Of a stretch of 64,000 bases of DNA, positions 44,254 through 53,423 are shown piece after piece. The notes beneath the pieces are model-generated. The model saw only the letters and a program-made list of their open reading frames with translations. It was not told the DNA's origin and made no database searches. Location: the NCBI RefSeq assembly GCF_015477605.1, contig NZ_JADLQX010000005.1, positions 62,001-126,000 on the forward strand. The letters run 5' to 3'. The position numbers and the translations under genes were made by a program. Source of the stretch: Nocardia amamiensis. Its GTDB lineage: Bacteria > Actinomycetota > Actinomycetes > Mycobacteriales > Mycobacteriaceae. The stretch's first letter is position 1; each line of letters begins with the position of its first letter.

Positions 44254-44967
44254 TCACTGCCCCCACCGATATCCGTAACCGCGGATCGTGGTGATCAGCC
44301 CGGGCCGATTCAGCTTGGCCCGCAAGCCGGTCATGTGCACGTCCAGCGACCGCGACACCGCGACGAAGGCGTCACCCCAGATGCGATCCATCAGCTGCTG
44401 ACGGCTCACCGCGGCGCCCGGCCGTTCCACCAGCGCCTCGACCAATTCGAATTCCTTCGGCGTCAAGGGCAGCGGTACGCCTTCCACCTCGACCACCCGG
44501 GCGCCGAGGTCGACCCGCACGTCACCGGTGACCACCACCGACCGCTCCTGCCGCGCCGCGGCCGCCGCGCGCCGCGTCACCGTCTCCAGTCGCGCGACCA
44601 GCTCCGCGATCCGCGGCGGTTTCACCAGGTAGTCGTCGGCGCCGCCGCGCAGGCCGCGGACGATCGAGCGTTCGTCGCTGCGCGCGGTCAGGATCAGCAC
44701 CGGCACCGAGCTCACCTCGCGCAGTCTGCGCAGCACCTGCAGGCCGTCGCCGTCGGGCAGGCCGAGGTCGAGGACGACCGCGTCGTAGTCACGATGCGCG
44801 ATCAGCAGATCCGCGCCGCGGCGCTTGCGTTCGGCGCGGTAACCGCGGGCGATCAGCGCCTCGACCAGCGCGTCTCCCACGCCGTCGTCGTCCTCGACCA
44901 CCGCAAGCCGCACGCGCCGATCCTCCCACAGCGGGCGGATCGGCGCGTGTGCCGGGCGGTCAGTCAC
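44254..44967 (-). CDS. OmpR/PhoB-family response regulator
   Basis: The 237-residue regulator has a receiver domain (acidic pair in VVEDDDG, phospho-accepting Asp67 in VVLDLGLPDGDG, conserved Lys in DDYLVKPP). A winged-helix DNA-binding domain follows (LTPKEFELVEALVERPGAAVSRQQLMDRIWG, ending LITTIRGYGYRWG). It should control the transporter operon. The GTG start overlaps the transporter stop by eight bases; a later start just before VRLAVVEDDDG is possible, because the first 18 residues are not part of the fold. Confidence 0.93.
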   Translation of the reverse strand: MTDRPAHAPIRPLWEDRRVRLAVVEDDDGVGDALVEALIARGYRAERKRRGADLLIAHRDYDAVVLDLGLPDGDGLQVLRRLREVSSVPVLILTARSDERSIVRGLRGGADDYLVKPPRIAELVARLETVTRRAAAAARQERSVVVTGDVRVDLGARVVEVEGVPLPLTPKEFELVEALVERPGAAVSRQQLMDRIWGDAFVAVSRSLDVHMTGLRAKLNRPGLITTIRGYGYRWGQ

Positions 44968-46369
44968 GCACGGTGACCAACGGTCGTCCCGGCTCGGCCA
45001 CCGCGGCGCCGGACCCGGTATCGGCGTCCGCGGTGGGCTCGCCCGCGTCGATCGTCGACGAGGTCGAGGTCTCCCGCATGAAGTAGTAGGTGACCAGCGA
45101 GATGGCGATGCACCCCGCGACGTACCAGAAGTACAGCGACTCGTGGCCCGCCTTCTTCAACGCCAGCGCGATCGTCTCCGCGGTGCCGCCGAAGATCGCG
45201 ACAGTCAGCGCGTAGGGCAGCCCGACGCCGAGCGCGCGGATCTTGGTCGGAAACAGCTCGGCCTTCACGATCGCGTTGATCGAGGTGTATCCCGTGATGA
45301 TGACCAGTGCCGCCATCATCAGGCCCCACGCGGCGACCGGATCGGTGGTCCGCGCGAGGACGCTCATGATCGGCACGGTCAGCACGGTGCCCGACACGCC
45401 GAAGAAGATCAGCAGCTTGCGCCGCCCCACCCGGTCCGACAACGCACCGGCCAGGGGCTGCAGCACCACGAAGACCAGCAACGCGATGAAGTTGATCCAC
45501 GCGACGGTCGACTTGGAGATGCCGGAGGTGTTGATCATGAACTTCTGCATGTAGGTCGTGTAGGTGTAGAACGCGACCGTTCCGCCCAGCGTCAACCCGA
45601 TCACGAGCAGGCATTCCCGCGGGTAGCGCAGCAGGATGCGCAGCGAACCGCGCGAGTTACGCGACGCGGAAGCCCCCGCGGCGTGGGTCGGTTCGCCCGG
45701 CGCGTGCCCTGACTCGGCGCGGAATTGATCGGACTCGTCCATGCCGCGCCGCAGCCACATCACGATCAGCGCACCGGCAGCGCCGATCACGAAGGGAATC
45801 CGCCAGCCCCAGTCGTTCATCTGGGCCGTGTCGAGGAACTGCTGCAGCACGATCTGCACGCCCAGCGCGACGAGCTGGCCGGCCACCAGCGTCACGTACT
45901 GGAAGCTGGAGTAGAACCCGCGCCTGCCCGCCGAGGCCACCTCCGACAGGTACGTCGCGCTGGTGGCGTACTCGCCGCCGACCGAGAGACCCTGCAGCAA
46001 CCGGGCGAACAGCAGCAGCGCCGGAGCGGCGAGTCCGATGGTCTGATAGCCGGGCGTCACCGCGATCAGCAGGGAACCGGCCGCCATCACGGTCACCGAG
46101 AGGGTGAGCGCCGATCGGCGACCGAAACGGTCGGCGTACCGGCCCAGCGCCCAGCCGCCGATCGGGCGCATCAGGAAGCCGACCGCGAAGACGGCGGCGG
46201 TGGACAGCAGCTGCGCCGTCGGATCGTCCTTGGGGAAGAACGTCTTCGCGAAGTACACGCTGAACGCGGCGTAGACGTACCAGTCGTACCACTCGACGAG
46301 GTTGCCGATGGAACCGCGCAGAACGTTCGCGACCACCCGGCGCTCGCCCACGGGCTGTGTCGTAGTCAC
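44960..46369 (-). CDS. MFS transporter of the metabolite:H+ symporter group (KgtP-like)
   Basis: The 469-residue protein has twelve membrane helices and the sequence features of the MHS subgroup: NLVEWYDWYVYAAFSVYFAKTFFP at the start, GRYADRFGRRSALTLSV in the helix 2-3 loop, and LLQGLSVGGEYATSATYLSE. The closest characterised relatives carry 2-oxoglutarate (KgtP) or other small carboxylates with protons. The same operon encodes a two-component system and a TAXI carboxylate-binding protein, which supports an organic acid as substrate (inference). The operon order is transporter, regulator, kinase, binding protein. Confidence 0.9.
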   Translation of the reverse strand: MTTTQPVGERRVVANVLRGSIGNLVEWYDWYVYAAFSVYFAKTFFPKDDPTAQLLSTAAVFAVGFLMRPIGGWALGRYADRFGRRSALTLSVTVMAAGSLLIAVTPGYQTIGLAAPALLLFARLLQGLSVGGEYATSATYLSEVASAGRRGFYSSFQYVTLVAGQLVALGVQIVLQQFLDTAQMNDWGWRIPFVIGAAGALIVMWLRRGMDESDQFRAESGHAPGEPTHAAGASASRNSRGSLRILLRYPRECLLVIGLTLGGTVAFYTYTTYMQKFMINTSGISKSTVAWINFIALLVFVVLQPLAGALSDRVGRRKLLIFFGVSGTVLTVPIMSVLARTTDPVAAWGLMMAALVIITGYTSINAIVKAELFPTKIRALGVGLPYALTVAIFGGTAETIALALKKAGHESLYFWYVAGCIAISLVTYYFMRETSTSSTIDAGEPTADADTGSGAAVAEPGRPLVTVRD

Positions 46370-46564
46370 AAGATCTCCTTCTTCGACGCCCCATCGCGTC
46401 GTCGCAGATCAGTGTGTCGGCAGTCACAACCCCGCGGAATGGCTCTCCGCTGTTCCTAACAGTCCCTTAGGACGATCACCGCCGGGCGGGAAAACCGGTT
46501 CGGCCCCCGAACAGCGCCGCGGTGGACGGCGGACGTCGAGGGCCGAACGAGGCTGGATTCCGGC

Positions 46565-47398
46565 TCAGGATCGCGCGGTCAGCAGCGGCGCGAGCGTGCG
46601 CAGCGCGGGGAGGTAGTTGTCCCCGAGGATCTGCACCGCGACGTGGTCGGCACCCGCGTCCAGATGTTCCGACAGCCGAGCGGCGATCCGGTCCGGAGTA
46701 CCGTGCGCGATGACGGCGTCGAACAGCCGGTCGCTGGGCGGGGTGGTCAGATCGGCGTCGGTGAAATCGAATCGGCGCAGGTTCGACACGTAATTGGTCA
46801 GGCCGAGGTAGAACCCGACGGTCCCGTCGGCCACAGCGTGGGCCGCCGTGGCGTCGTCGGTGAGTACCACCTTGTGCTCGGTCGCCAGCAGCGCGTCCGG
46901 ACCGACGATCTCGCGTGCCGGCGCGGTGTGCGCCGACGGCACGAAATAGGGCAGCGCGCCCGCGGACCGCTCGGCGGCCAGTTTCAGTACGCGCGGCCCG
47001 AGTGCCGCCACCGCGCGACGCTCGGCGGGCACGCCCGCCGCGTCGAGTTCGTCGAGGTACTCCACCAGCGCGTCGTAGGGCTTGCGGTACTCACCGGTGT
47101 GCTCAGGATGGCCCGCTCCGACGCCGAGCAGGAACCGGCCAGGGAACCGCCCATCGATCCGATGGAACGACTCGGCCGCTTCTTTCGCCGGTGCGGCCCA
47201 GATGTTCACGATGCTGCTCGCCACCGTGATCGTTTCGGTCGCCTCCAGCAGCGGTTCGACCACCGCGAGATCCGCCGGGGGCGAGGCCCCCAACCACAGC
47301 GCGCCGTAGCCCAGCTGCTCCAATTCCCGCGCATCCTCCGGGGTGAACCCGTTGTACGCCCGCCACACTCCGAACCGTCCGAGACTCTCGAATGCCAT
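46565..47398 (-). CDS. LLM-class F420-dependent oxidoreductase
   Basis: The 277-residue protein is a luciferase-like TIM barrel of the F420-dependent family. It shows ELEQLGYGALWLGASPPADLAVVEPLLEAT, VASSIVNIWAAPAKEAAESFHRI, FLLGVGAGHPE and AALGPRVLKLAAERSAGALPYF. Such enzymes use deazaflavin F420, which mycobacteria and nocardiae make, to reduce or oxidise unknown substrates. I place the start at the ATG of MAFESLGRFGVW. It is monocistronic; about 195 bases separate it from the transporter start. Confidence 0.85.
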   Translation of the reverse strand: MAFESLGRFGVWRAYNGFTPEDARELEQLGYGALWLGASPPADLAVVEPLLEATETITVASSIVNIWAAPAKEAAESFHRIDGRFPGRFLLGVGAGHPEHTGEYRKPYDALVEYLDELDAAGVPAERRAVAALGPRVLKLAAERSAGALPYFVPSAHTAPAREIVGPDALLATEHKVVLTDDATAAHAVADGTVGFYLGLTNYVSNLRRFDFTDADLTTPPSDRLFDAVIAHGTPDRIAARLSEHLDAGADHVAVQILGDNYLPALRTLAPLLTARS

Positions 47399-47564
47399 GT
47401 CCCGAGCCAACACTGGTCCGCGGACGGCTATTCCGCGTCGGCGAACGACTCGACCTCGTCAGATCGAAGCGAGCCCGGCCCGAGCGAGCTACTGTGAGAA
47501 TTGCACAGCTATCGGCGCCCGCCGCCGTGGCAGGCGTCACCACTAGGAGATGGAGGTGATCGCT

Positions 47565-48044
47565 GTGCTCAGATTCGATCCATTCCATGACATCGACACC
47601 GTCGCCCGCCAACTGCTCGGCGAAACCGCCGGAACCGCTCGCGCACCGCGATTCATGCCGATGGATCTTTTCAAAGCGGGAGATCACTACGTGCTGAACG
47701 CGGACCTGCCCGGCGTCGACCCCGGTTCGATCGATGTCAGCGTCGACAGCGGCACGCTCACCCTGCGCGCGCAACGCACCGTTCCCAGTGAGGAAGGCGT
47801 CCAGTGGATCGCCTCGGAGCGCTTCGCCGGTACGTTCATGCGGCAGCTGTCCCTCGGCGAGAACGTCGACGCCGAACGGATCAGCGCGACCTACAACAAC
47901 GGTGTGCTGTCGGTGACGATCCCGATCGCCGAGCGCGCCAAGCCGCGCCGCATCGCGATCTCGGGGGCGTCCCAGGAACCGAGGACGATCGAAGCATCGA
48001 CACAGTCCGAGCAGACGCCGCGACCTGGGCAAGCCTCGAAGTGA
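47565..48044 (+). CDS. Hsp20 family small heat-shock protein
   Basis: The 159-residue protein contains an alpha-crystallin domain at about 35-130 (MDLFKAGDHYVLNADLPGVDPGSIDVSVDSGTLTLRA, ATYNNGVLSVTIPIAE). A short N-terminus (LRFDPFHDIDTVARQLLG) and a Ser/Gln-rich tail flank it. These proteins form oligomers that hold unfolding proteins. I chose the GTG at 47565 with GGAGG nine bases upstream. It is convergent with truA; a shared terminator lies between them. Confidence 0.9.
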   Translation: MLRFDPFHDIDTVARQLLGETAGTARAPRFMPMDLFKAGDHYVLNADLPGVDPGSIDVSVDSGTLTLRAQRTVPSEEGVQWIASERFAGTFMRQLSLGENVDAERISATYNNGVLSVTIPIAERAKPRRIAISGASQEPRTIEASTQSEQTPRPGQASK

Positions 48045-48051
48045 CCGCCTC

Positions 48052-48083
48052 GCTACCCGCATCCGCGCACGGGTGCGGGTAGC
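48052..48083. terminator. Terminator between hsp20 and truA
   Basis: GCTACCCGCA and TGCGGGTAGC form a perfect 10-bp stem with a 12-base loop, placed between the two convergent stops. It is followed on the plus strand by TCTATGT. It probably acts in both directions. Confidence 0.7.
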
Positions 48084-48089
48084 TCTATG

Positions 48090-49055
48090 TCAGTCACCGC
48101 AGCAACCCGCGTCCGGGACCGGGACCGACCGCATCTCGCGCGTCTGCGCGTTGCGGGCGGCGAGTTCGCCGTCCGCGGGGTAATCGACGCTGATCAGGCT
48201 CAGGCCGTGGGCGGGAGCGACGGTGACCGCGCTGGACCGCTCAGTCTCGCGCAGCAGCTCGCCCACCCATTCCGGGCCGCGGCGCCCCTCGCCGACCGCG
48301 AGCACCGCGCCGACCAGGCTGCGGACCATCGACCAGCAGAACGCGTCGGCGCTGACGTAGGCGAGCAGCAGATCACCTTCGCGCACCCAATCGAAGCGCT
48401 GCAGCTCCCGGACCGTCGTCGCGCCCTCCCTGCGCCGGCAGAACGCGGCGAAATCATGCAGGCCCAGCAGTTTTCCCGAGGCAGCGCGCATGGCCTCGAG
48501 ATCGACGCCGGACCGGCAGGCGACCACGCTGCGCGCCTGCAACGGCTCCGCGCCGTACGGTGCGGTGGTCAGTCGGTAGACGTAGTGGCGGCGAACAGCG
48601 GAGAACCGGGCGTCGAACTCGGGCGAGGCGAGCGCCGCCTGCTTGATCCGCACGTCCTTCGGCAGGAATCGCGCCATCCGGTGCACCAGCTTGTCCGCGT
48701 CCAGTTCGCCGGACGTGTCGAAATGCGCGACCTGTCCCTCGGCGTGCACGCCCGCGTCCGTGCGCCCCGCGACGGTCAGCTGTATCGGCTCACGGAACAC
48801 CTTGCTCAGCGAGTCCTCCAAGACCCCCTGCACGGTGCGCAGACCCGGCTGTCGCGCCCATCCGACGAAATCGGTGCCGTCGTAGGAGATGTCCAGCCGC
48901 ACGCGAACCGTCGGGCGCATGGCATCCGGCGCCGACCCGGCCACATCCGGCTGCGGCACCGCATCGTGCCGCGCCGACGGCGGAGCCGATTCCGGCGACA
49001 CCGTGGCATCCAAGTCCTCCACACTCACGACTCCACCTCGCCAGCGCTCGATCAC
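48090..49055 (-). CDS. truA: tRNA pseudouridine(38-40) synthase TruA
   Basis: TruA makes pseudouridine at positions 38-40 of the tRNA anticodon arm. The 321-residue protein has the catalytic Asp100 in [10 protein letters not shown], the start of the fold in [28 protein letters not shown], and [20 protein letters not shown] near the end. The first 45 residues are an extension; the GTG start has GGAGATC ahead of it. It follows rplQ by about 108 bp, beyond a strong hairpin, as in mycobacteria. Confidence 0.95.
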   Translation of the reverse strand: MIERWRGGVVSVEDLDATVSPESAPPSARHDAVPQPDVAGSAPDAMRPTVRVRLDISYDGTDFVGWARQPGLRTVQGVLEDSLSKVFREPIQLTVAGRTDAGVHAEGQVAHFDTSGELDADKLVHRMARFLPKDVRIKQAALASPEFDARFSAVRRHYVYRLTTAPYGAEPLQARSVVACRSGVDLEAMRAASGKLLGLHDFAAFCRRREGATTVRELQRFDWVREGDLLLAYVSADAFCWSMVRSLVGAVLAVGEGRRGPEWVGELLRETERSSAVTVAPAHGLSLISVDYPADGELAARNAQTREMRSVPVPDAGCCGD

Positions 49056-49074
49056 AACGATCTCCTGGTCAACG

Positions 49075-49117
49075 CGAACAAGCCCGCCGACCCGGGAACG
49101 GGTGGCGGGCTCGTTCG
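49075..49117 (-). terminator. Strong hairpin after rplQ
   Basis: The arms (49075-49093 and 49099-49117) pair as CGAAC, AGCCCGCC and ACCC with GGGT, GGCGGGCT and GTTCG, with one mismatch and one bulged G. On the minus strand it follows rplQ and precedes truA. It may end the ribosomal transcript or let only part of it reach truA. Confidence 0.65.
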
Positions 49118-49163
49118 CGAACGTCAGACGTCCGGATCATCCCCACAGGCGGGGAACACGATC

Positions 49164-49685
49164 TCAGGCGTCCTTCTTGTCCTCAGCGGCCTCGTCGGCG
49201 GCGGGCGCATCGGCGGTCTCGGCGACGGCCTCGTCGGCCTTCTCCTCGACGACCTCGGCGGCCGGAGCCTCCTCGGCCTTCTTCGACGCGGCGACGCGGC
49301 GAGCGCGATCGGCCTCGTTGGTCACGGTCTTCTCCCGGACCAGCTCGATGATCGCCATCGGCGCGTTGTCACCCTTGCGCGGCAGCGTCTTGGTGATGCG
49401 GGTGTAGCCACCCTCGCGCCCCTCGAACGACGGGCCGATCTGCTCGAAGAGCTCGTGCACGACGTCCTTGTTGCGGATCACCTTGAGCACCTCGCGACGG
49501 TCGGCCAGCGTGCCGGCCTTCGCCTTGGTGATCAGCTTCTCCGCGTAGGGGCGCACGGCCTTGGCCTTGGCCTCGGTGGTGGTGATCCGGCCGTGCTCGA
49601 AGAGCGCCGTGGCCAGATTGGCGAAGATCGCCTTCTGGTGCGTCGCCGACCCGCCGAAGCGGGCACCCTTCTTGGGCTTGGGCAT
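49164..49685 (-). CDS. rplQ: 50S ribosomal protein L17
   Basis: The 173-residue protein has the L17 core at 1-120 ([53 protein letters not shown], then [25 protein letters not shown]). An Ala- and Glu-rich tail of about 50 residues follows, typical of actinobacteria. L17 lies at the peptide exit tunnel. It is the last ribosomal gene of the operon, 50 bp after rpoA. Confidence 0.97.
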   Translation of the reverse strand: MPKPKKGARFGGSATHQKAIFANLATALFEHGRITTTEAKAKAVRPYAEKLITKAKAGTLADRREVLKVIRNKDVVHELFEQIGPSFEGREGGYTRITKTLPRKGDNAPMAIIELVREKTVTNEADRARRVAASKKAEEAPAAEVVEEKADEAVAETADAPAADEAAEDKKDA

Positions 49686-49735
49686 TGTGTGGTTCTCCTT
49701 GTGAGAGGCCGGTCCGGGGCGCCTACCCCGACGGC

Positions 49736-50794
49736 CTAGAGCTGTTCGGTTTCGGCGTAGTCCTGCTCGCCGCCATCGGTGTCACTGAACGTGCCGCTGT
49801 CGCTCCACGTGCCGGTGCTCGCGTCGTAGCCGACCACGCTGGACGGATCGAACGACGCCGGGCTGTCCTTGAGCGAGAGGCCGAGCGCGTGCAGCTTGAC
49901 CTTGACCTCGTCGATGGACTTCTGGCCGAAGTTGCGAATGTCCAGCAGATCCGACTCGGTGCGGGCGACCAGCTCGCCCACCGTGTGCACACCCTCGCGC
50001 TTGAGGCAGTTGTAGGACCGGACGGTGAGGTCCAGGTCCTCGATCGGCAGACCGAACGAGGCGATGTGGTCCGCCTCGGCCGGCGAGGGGCCGATCTCGA
50101 TGCCTTCGGCTTCGACGTTCAGCTCGCGGGCCAGGCCGAAGAGCTCGACCAGGGTCTTGCCCGCCGAGGCGAGCGCGTCCCGCGCGCTGATGGAGTTCTT
50201 GGTCTCCACGTCCAGGATGAGCCGGTCGAAGTCGGTGCGCTGCTCGACACGGGTGGCCTCGACCTTGTAGGTCACCTTGAGCACCGGCGAGTAGATCGAA
50301 TCCACCGGGATCCGGCCGATTTCCGCTCCGGACGCCTTGTTCTGCACGGCGGGGACGTAGCCGCGACCGCGCTCGACGACGAGCTCGATCTCCAGCTTGC
50401 CCTTGTCGTTCAGGGTCGCGATGTGCATGTCCGGGTTGTGCACCACGACGCCGCTGGGCGGGACGATGTCACCGGCGGTGACGGTGCCGGGCCCCTGCTT
50501 GCGCACGTACATCGTGACCGGCTCGTCCTCCTCCGAGGAGACGACCAGGCCCTTGAGGTTCAGGATGATGTCGGTGACATCCTCCTTCACCCCGGGAACG
50601 GTGGTGAACTCGTGCAGGACGCCGTCGATGCGGATGCTCGTGACCGCGGCCCCCGGAATCGAGGACAGCAGGGTACGCCGCAGCGAGTTGCCGAGGGTGT
50701 AACCGAAGCCCGGCTCGAGCGGTTCGATGGTGAACTTCGAGCGATTCTCGGCGACGACCTCTTCGGTCAGCGTCGGACGCTGTGAAATCAGCAT
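49736..50794 (-). CDS. rpoA: RNA polymerase alpha subunit
   Basis: The 352-residue protein is the alpha subunit that nucleates RNA polymerase assembly and contacts upstream promoter DNA and activators. The N-terminal dimerisation domain has [31 protein letters not shown]. The C-terminal domain (about 245-320) has [43 protein letters not shown] take the ATG of MLISQRPTL at 50792-50794; AGGAGG lies at a good distance upstream. A 12-bp hairpin lies between rpsD and this gene. Confidence 0.98.
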   Translation of the reverse strand: MLISQRPTLTEEVVAENRSKFTIEPLEPGFGYTLGNSLRRTLLSSIPGAAVTSIRIDGVLHEFTTVPGVKEDVTDIILNLKGLVVSSEEDEPVTMYVRKQGPGTVTAGDIVPPSGVVVHNPDMHIATLNDKGKLEIELVVERGRGYVPAVQNKASGAEIGRIPVDSIYSPVLKVTYKVEATRVEQRTDFDRLILDVETKNSISARDALASAGKTLVELFGLARELNVEAEGIEIGPSPAEADHIASFGLPIEDLDLTVRSYNCLKREGVHTVGELVARTESDLLDIRNFGQKSIDEVKVKLHALGLSLKDSPASFDPSSVVGYDASTGTWSDSGTFSDTDGGEQDYAETEQL

Positions 50795-50848
50795 GTGGAT
50801 CATCCTCCTTTTAGGGCGCCCGCTATTTGACGCCTCGTCTCAGGGGTT

Positions 50849-50883
50849 GTGTGTGGTCGCTCGGCTTCCGGGCGACCACACAC
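50849..50883 (-). other. Hairpin between rpsD and rpoA
   Basis: GTGTGTGGTCGC and GCGACCACACAC form a perfect 12-bp stem with an 11-base loop in the 121-base rpsD-rpoA spacer. No T-run follows on the minus strand. It could be an attenuator, a processing site or a protein-binding site that sets the rpoA level against the ribosomal genes. Confidence 0.65.
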
Positions 50884-50915
50884 CAGCAGCACGGTGCTGC
50901 GCGGCTCGCCGAGGG

Positions 50916-51521
50916 CTACTTGGAGTAGTACTCGACGATCAGCTGTTCCTGCAGCGGCACATCGATCTGTGCGCGCTCCGGCAACTGATGGACCAGGATC
51001 CGCAGCCGGCCCGGGATCACCTGCAGCCAGCCCGGAACCGGGCGATCGCCGAGGGTCTCGCGCGCCACCTGGAACGGCAGCGTGCCCAGCGACTTCTCCT
51101 TGACATCGATGATGTCGTACTGGGTCACCTGGAAGCTGGGAACGTCGACCTTCTTGTTGTTCACCAAGAAGTGGCCGTGGCTGACCAGCTGGCGAGCCTG
51201 CCTGCGGGTGCGGGCCAGACCGGCGCGGTACACGACGTTGTCCAGGCGGGTCTCGAGCAGGCGAAGCAGGTTGTCACCGGTCTTGCCCTTGAGGCGGTTG
51301 GCCTCCTCGTAGTACCGGCGGAACTGCTTCTCCAGGACGCCGTAGGAGAAGCGGGCCTTCTGCTTCTCCTGCAGCTGGAGCAGGTACTCGCTCTCCTTGA
51401 TCCGCGCGCGGCCGTGCTGGCCGGGCGGGTAGGGGCGACGCTCGAACGCCTGGTCGCCTCCGACGAGGTCGACACGCAGACGACGCGACTTGCGGGTGAT
51501 AGGGCCTGTGTAACGAGCCAT
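50916..51521 (-). CDS. rpsD: 30S ribosomal protein S4
   Basis: The 201-residue protein is S4, a primary 16S rRNA binder. It begins MARYTGPITRKSRRLRVDL and contains the S4 RNA-binding domain (RLDNVVYRAGLARTRRQARQLVSHGHFLVNNKKVDVPSF, about 90-130). It has no N-terminal zinc-binding Cys set, so it is the Cys-free form. It ends IPLQEQLIVEYYSK-like (DVPLQEQLIVEYYSK). In other bacteria S4 also represses its own operon. Confidence 0.98.
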   Translation of the reverse strand: MARYTGPITRKSRRLRVDLVGGDQAFERRPYPPGQHGRARIKESEYLLQLQEKQKARFSYGVLEKQFRRYYEEANRLKGKTGDNLLRLLETRLDNVVYRAGLARTRRQARQLVSHGHFLVNNKKVDVPSFQVTQYDIIDVKEKSLGTLPFQVARETLGDRPVPGWLQVIPGRLRILVHQLPERAQIDVPLQEQLIVEYYSK

Positions 51522-51541
51522 TGTTCGCTGTTCCTTTCCCG

Positions 51542-51955
51542 CTAGACGCGACGCCGCTTGGGCGGACGGCAGCCGTTGTGCGGCTGCGGGGTGACATCGG
51601 AGATCGTGCCCACCTCGAGGCCGGCGGCCTGCAGCGAGCGGATCGCGGTCTCGCGGCCCGAACCCGGGCCCTTCACGAACACGTCGACCTTCTTCACACC
51701 GTGTTCCTGCGCCTTGCGGGCAGCGTTCTCGGCGGCGAGCTGCGCGGCGAACGGGGTCGACTTGCGCGAGCCCTTGAAGCCGACGTGACCGGACGACGCC
51801 CAGGAGATGACGTTGCCGTTCGGGTCGGTGATCGACACGATCGTGTTGTTGAACGTGCTCTTGATGTGCGCGTTGCCGTGGGGGACGTTCTTCTTGTCCC
51901 GGCGACGCGACTTCTGGGTCTTCTTCGGGCCCGCGGCCCGACTCTTCGGAGGCAT
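51542..51955 (-). CDS. rpsK: 30S ribosomal protein S11
   Basis: The 137-residue protein is S11 of the platform. It has [54 protein letters not shown] and the C-terminal [16 protein letters not shown]. It lies nine bases after rpsM and 20 bases before rpsD, in the usual alpha-operon order. Confidence 0.98.
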   Translation of the reverse strand: MPPKSRAAGPKKTQKSRRRDKKNVPHGNAHIKSTFNNTIVSITDPNGNVISWASSGHVGFKGSRKSTPFAAQLAAENAARKAQEHGVKKVDVFVKGPGSGRETAIRSLQAAGLEVGTISDVTPQPHNGCRPPKRRRV

Positions 51956-51964
51956 CGGTTATCC

Positions 51965-52336
51965 CTACTTCTTCTTGCCGGCGACGGTGCGCTTCGGGCC
52001 CTTGCGGGTGCGCGCGTTGGTCTTGGTGCGCTGGCCACGCACGGGCAGGCCACGGCGGTGGCGCAGACCCTGGTAGCAGCCGATCTCGATCTTGCGGCGA
52101 ATATCGGCCTGCACCTCGCGGCGCAGGTCACCCTCGACCTTGAACTCGGAAGCCTCGATGTAGTCACGCAGCTTCGTCAGATCGTCGTCGCTGAGGTCCT
52201 TCGAACGCAGGTCCGGGCTGACGCCGGTGGCCTCGAGGATCTCCTTGGAGCGGGTACGGCCAATGCCGAAAATGTAGGTCAGCGCGATCTCCATGCGCTT
52301 CTCGCGCGGGAGGTCGACGCCCATGAGACGTGCCAT
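51965..52336 (-). CDS. rpsM: 30S ribosomal protein S13
   Basis: The 123-residue protein is S13 of the small-subunit head. It begins [34 protein letters not shown] and has the basic tail [32 protein letters not shown] that contacts tRNA. The 248 bases upstream, back to rpmJ, hold no gene. They contain a perfect 14-base palindrome CAGGGCTAGCCCTG (52434-52447) and a CCGAAC/GTTCGG stem. Confidence 0.98.
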   Translation of the reverse strand: MARLMGVDLPREKRMEIALTYIFGIGRTRSKEILEATGVSPDLRSKDLSDDDLTKLRDYIEASEFKVEGDLRREVQADIRRKIEIGCYQGLRHRRGLPVRGQRTKTNARTRKGPKRTVAGKKK

Positions 52337-52584
52337 CTGGCAGTTTCCTTAATCGTTGCGGAGGTCTGCTCCCTGTCCGTCCCCTCGTCTTGTGGGGCAC
52401 CGGCCTCCGAACCGGTGGTAGGCGCACACGCCCCAGGGCTAGCCCTGAATTTCCGCAGCGTGCGGCTGGTGCTGGGAGTTCTTCTTGCCAATCCGAACTG
52501 CGGTTCGGTGCTTGGCTGGTGTCGCGTCGAGCGGCGCCGTCGGCAAGCCTCCGGCCGGTGGTACGAGGAAGCCCTCGCCTCCGC

Positions 52585-52698
52585 TCAGCCCTGGCGCTGC
52601 TTGTGGCGCAGGTTGTCGCAGATCACCATGACCCGGCCGTGGCGGCGGATCACCTTGCACTTCTCGCAGATCTTCTTGACGCTCGGCTGAACCTTCAC
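52585..52698 (-). CDS. rpmJ: 50S ribosomal protein L36
   Basis: A 37-residue frame begins GTG ([22 protein letters not shown]) and ends HKQRQG. The zinc ribbon is complete: Cys11, Cys14, Cys27 and His32, the Cys-containing form. The gene is correctly placed between infA and rpsM. Its ribosome site is weak (GGACGG), and two palindromes lie just upstream in the transcript. Confidence 0.95.
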   Translation of the reverse strand: MKVQPSVKKICEKCKVIRRHGRVMVICDNLRHKQRQG

Positions 52699-52717
52699 GT
52701 CCGTCCAATCTGTTGTG

Positions 52718-52765
52718 GTTCACACGGGTGTGAACACAGTTTTTCCCCAGTCGGCGACTGGGGAA
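52718..52765 (-). other. Two adjacent palindromes between infA and rpmJ
   Basis: GTTCACAC-GG-GTGTGAAC (52718-52735) and TTCCCCAGTC-GGC-GACTGGGGAA (52743-52765) are both perfect. In the minus-strand transcript they come after infA, with the first arm about 20 bases ahead of the rpmJ start codon. Neither has the T-run of a classic terminator. They may control rpmJ translation or RNA processing. Confidence 0.65.
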
Positions 52766-52828
52766 GTCTCTTTACACCTGAATCGACATGGGCGAACGCT
52801 CTGCGTGAGCAGGGGTCGCCCACTCGAT

Positions 52829-53050
52829 TCACTTGTAGCGGTATACGATCCGGCCACGCGACAGGTCGTAGGGCGAGAGCTCGACGACCACACGGTCCTC
52901 GGGGAGGATGCGAATGTAGTGCTGCCGCATCTTCCCGCTGATGTGCGCGAGAACCTTGTGCCCGTTCTCGAGCTCGATCCGGAACATCGCATTGGGCAGC
53001 GGTTCGACAACTCGACCCTCGACCTCGATGGCCCCGTCTTTTTTCGCCAT
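52829..53050 (-). CDS. infA: Translation initiation factor IF-1
   Basis: The 73-residue protein is IF-1, a single OB fold that occupies the ribosomal A site during initiation. The sequence [53 protein letters not shown] is fully conserved. It heads the alpha-operon block on the minus strand. Confidence 0.98.
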
Positions 53051-53339
53051 GTCCTCCGCGATCCCGGTTACGCTCAACCTGGTTTGTCTGCCTGACGTCT
53101 GCTTGCGTGGACCGACCGCTCGCACACAAACAGGCGGCGCCTGGGTGCACCGCCGCTCCAGCTTACCGATCAGTTCCGGATCGGGCAAAAATGCCTCCCT
53201 GTATACCCCCGTCGCCAGGGGTTTCGCAGCCATCTTCCCACCCCTGGCGAGGGCCGGGTGCTGCGCCGCGACGGCGGCTTGTTGTCGCGTAAACTGGCCG
53301 CTGTCCAGGTATTTGGGTCGAGCAGATCGAGGGGGACGC
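53051..53339. promoter_or_regulatory. Divergent control region between infA and the EspI-like gene
   Basis: These 289 bases hold no supported gene. On the minus strand, TATACA (53200-53205) is a good -10 for the infA transcript, giving a leader of about 145 bases, but no strong -35 is seen. On the plus strand, TAAACT near 53290 is a possible -10 for the mini-ORFs. GAGGGGGACGC at the right end is a ribosome site. Confidence 0.4.
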
Positions 53340-53423
53340 ATGAGCGAGCGCAGCGAGCGAACAATGGGCACAGCCGAACGCGCGCTCGCGCCGGAGCCGA
53401 GCGCCAGCGAGGCGCAGGCGTGA
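53340..53423 (+). repeat. Mini-ORF 1 of a MIRU-like repeat (27 codons)
   Basis: An ATG after GAGGGGGACGC opens 27 codons ([20 protein letters not shown]...) ending GTGA, where the next frame begins. The DNA GAGCGAGCGCAGCGAGCG is a near-palindromic repeat seen widely in Nocardia and mycobacteria. Mycobacterial MIRUs likewise carry short frames whose stop and start codons overlap with flanking genes. I treat it as a repeat that can be translated, not as a functional protein gene. Confidence 0.6.

Noticed and set aside
52337..52584. A missing ribosomal gene between rpmJ and rpsM
   Set aside because: All frames were read; none gives a ribosomal protein, and the usual order has no gene here.
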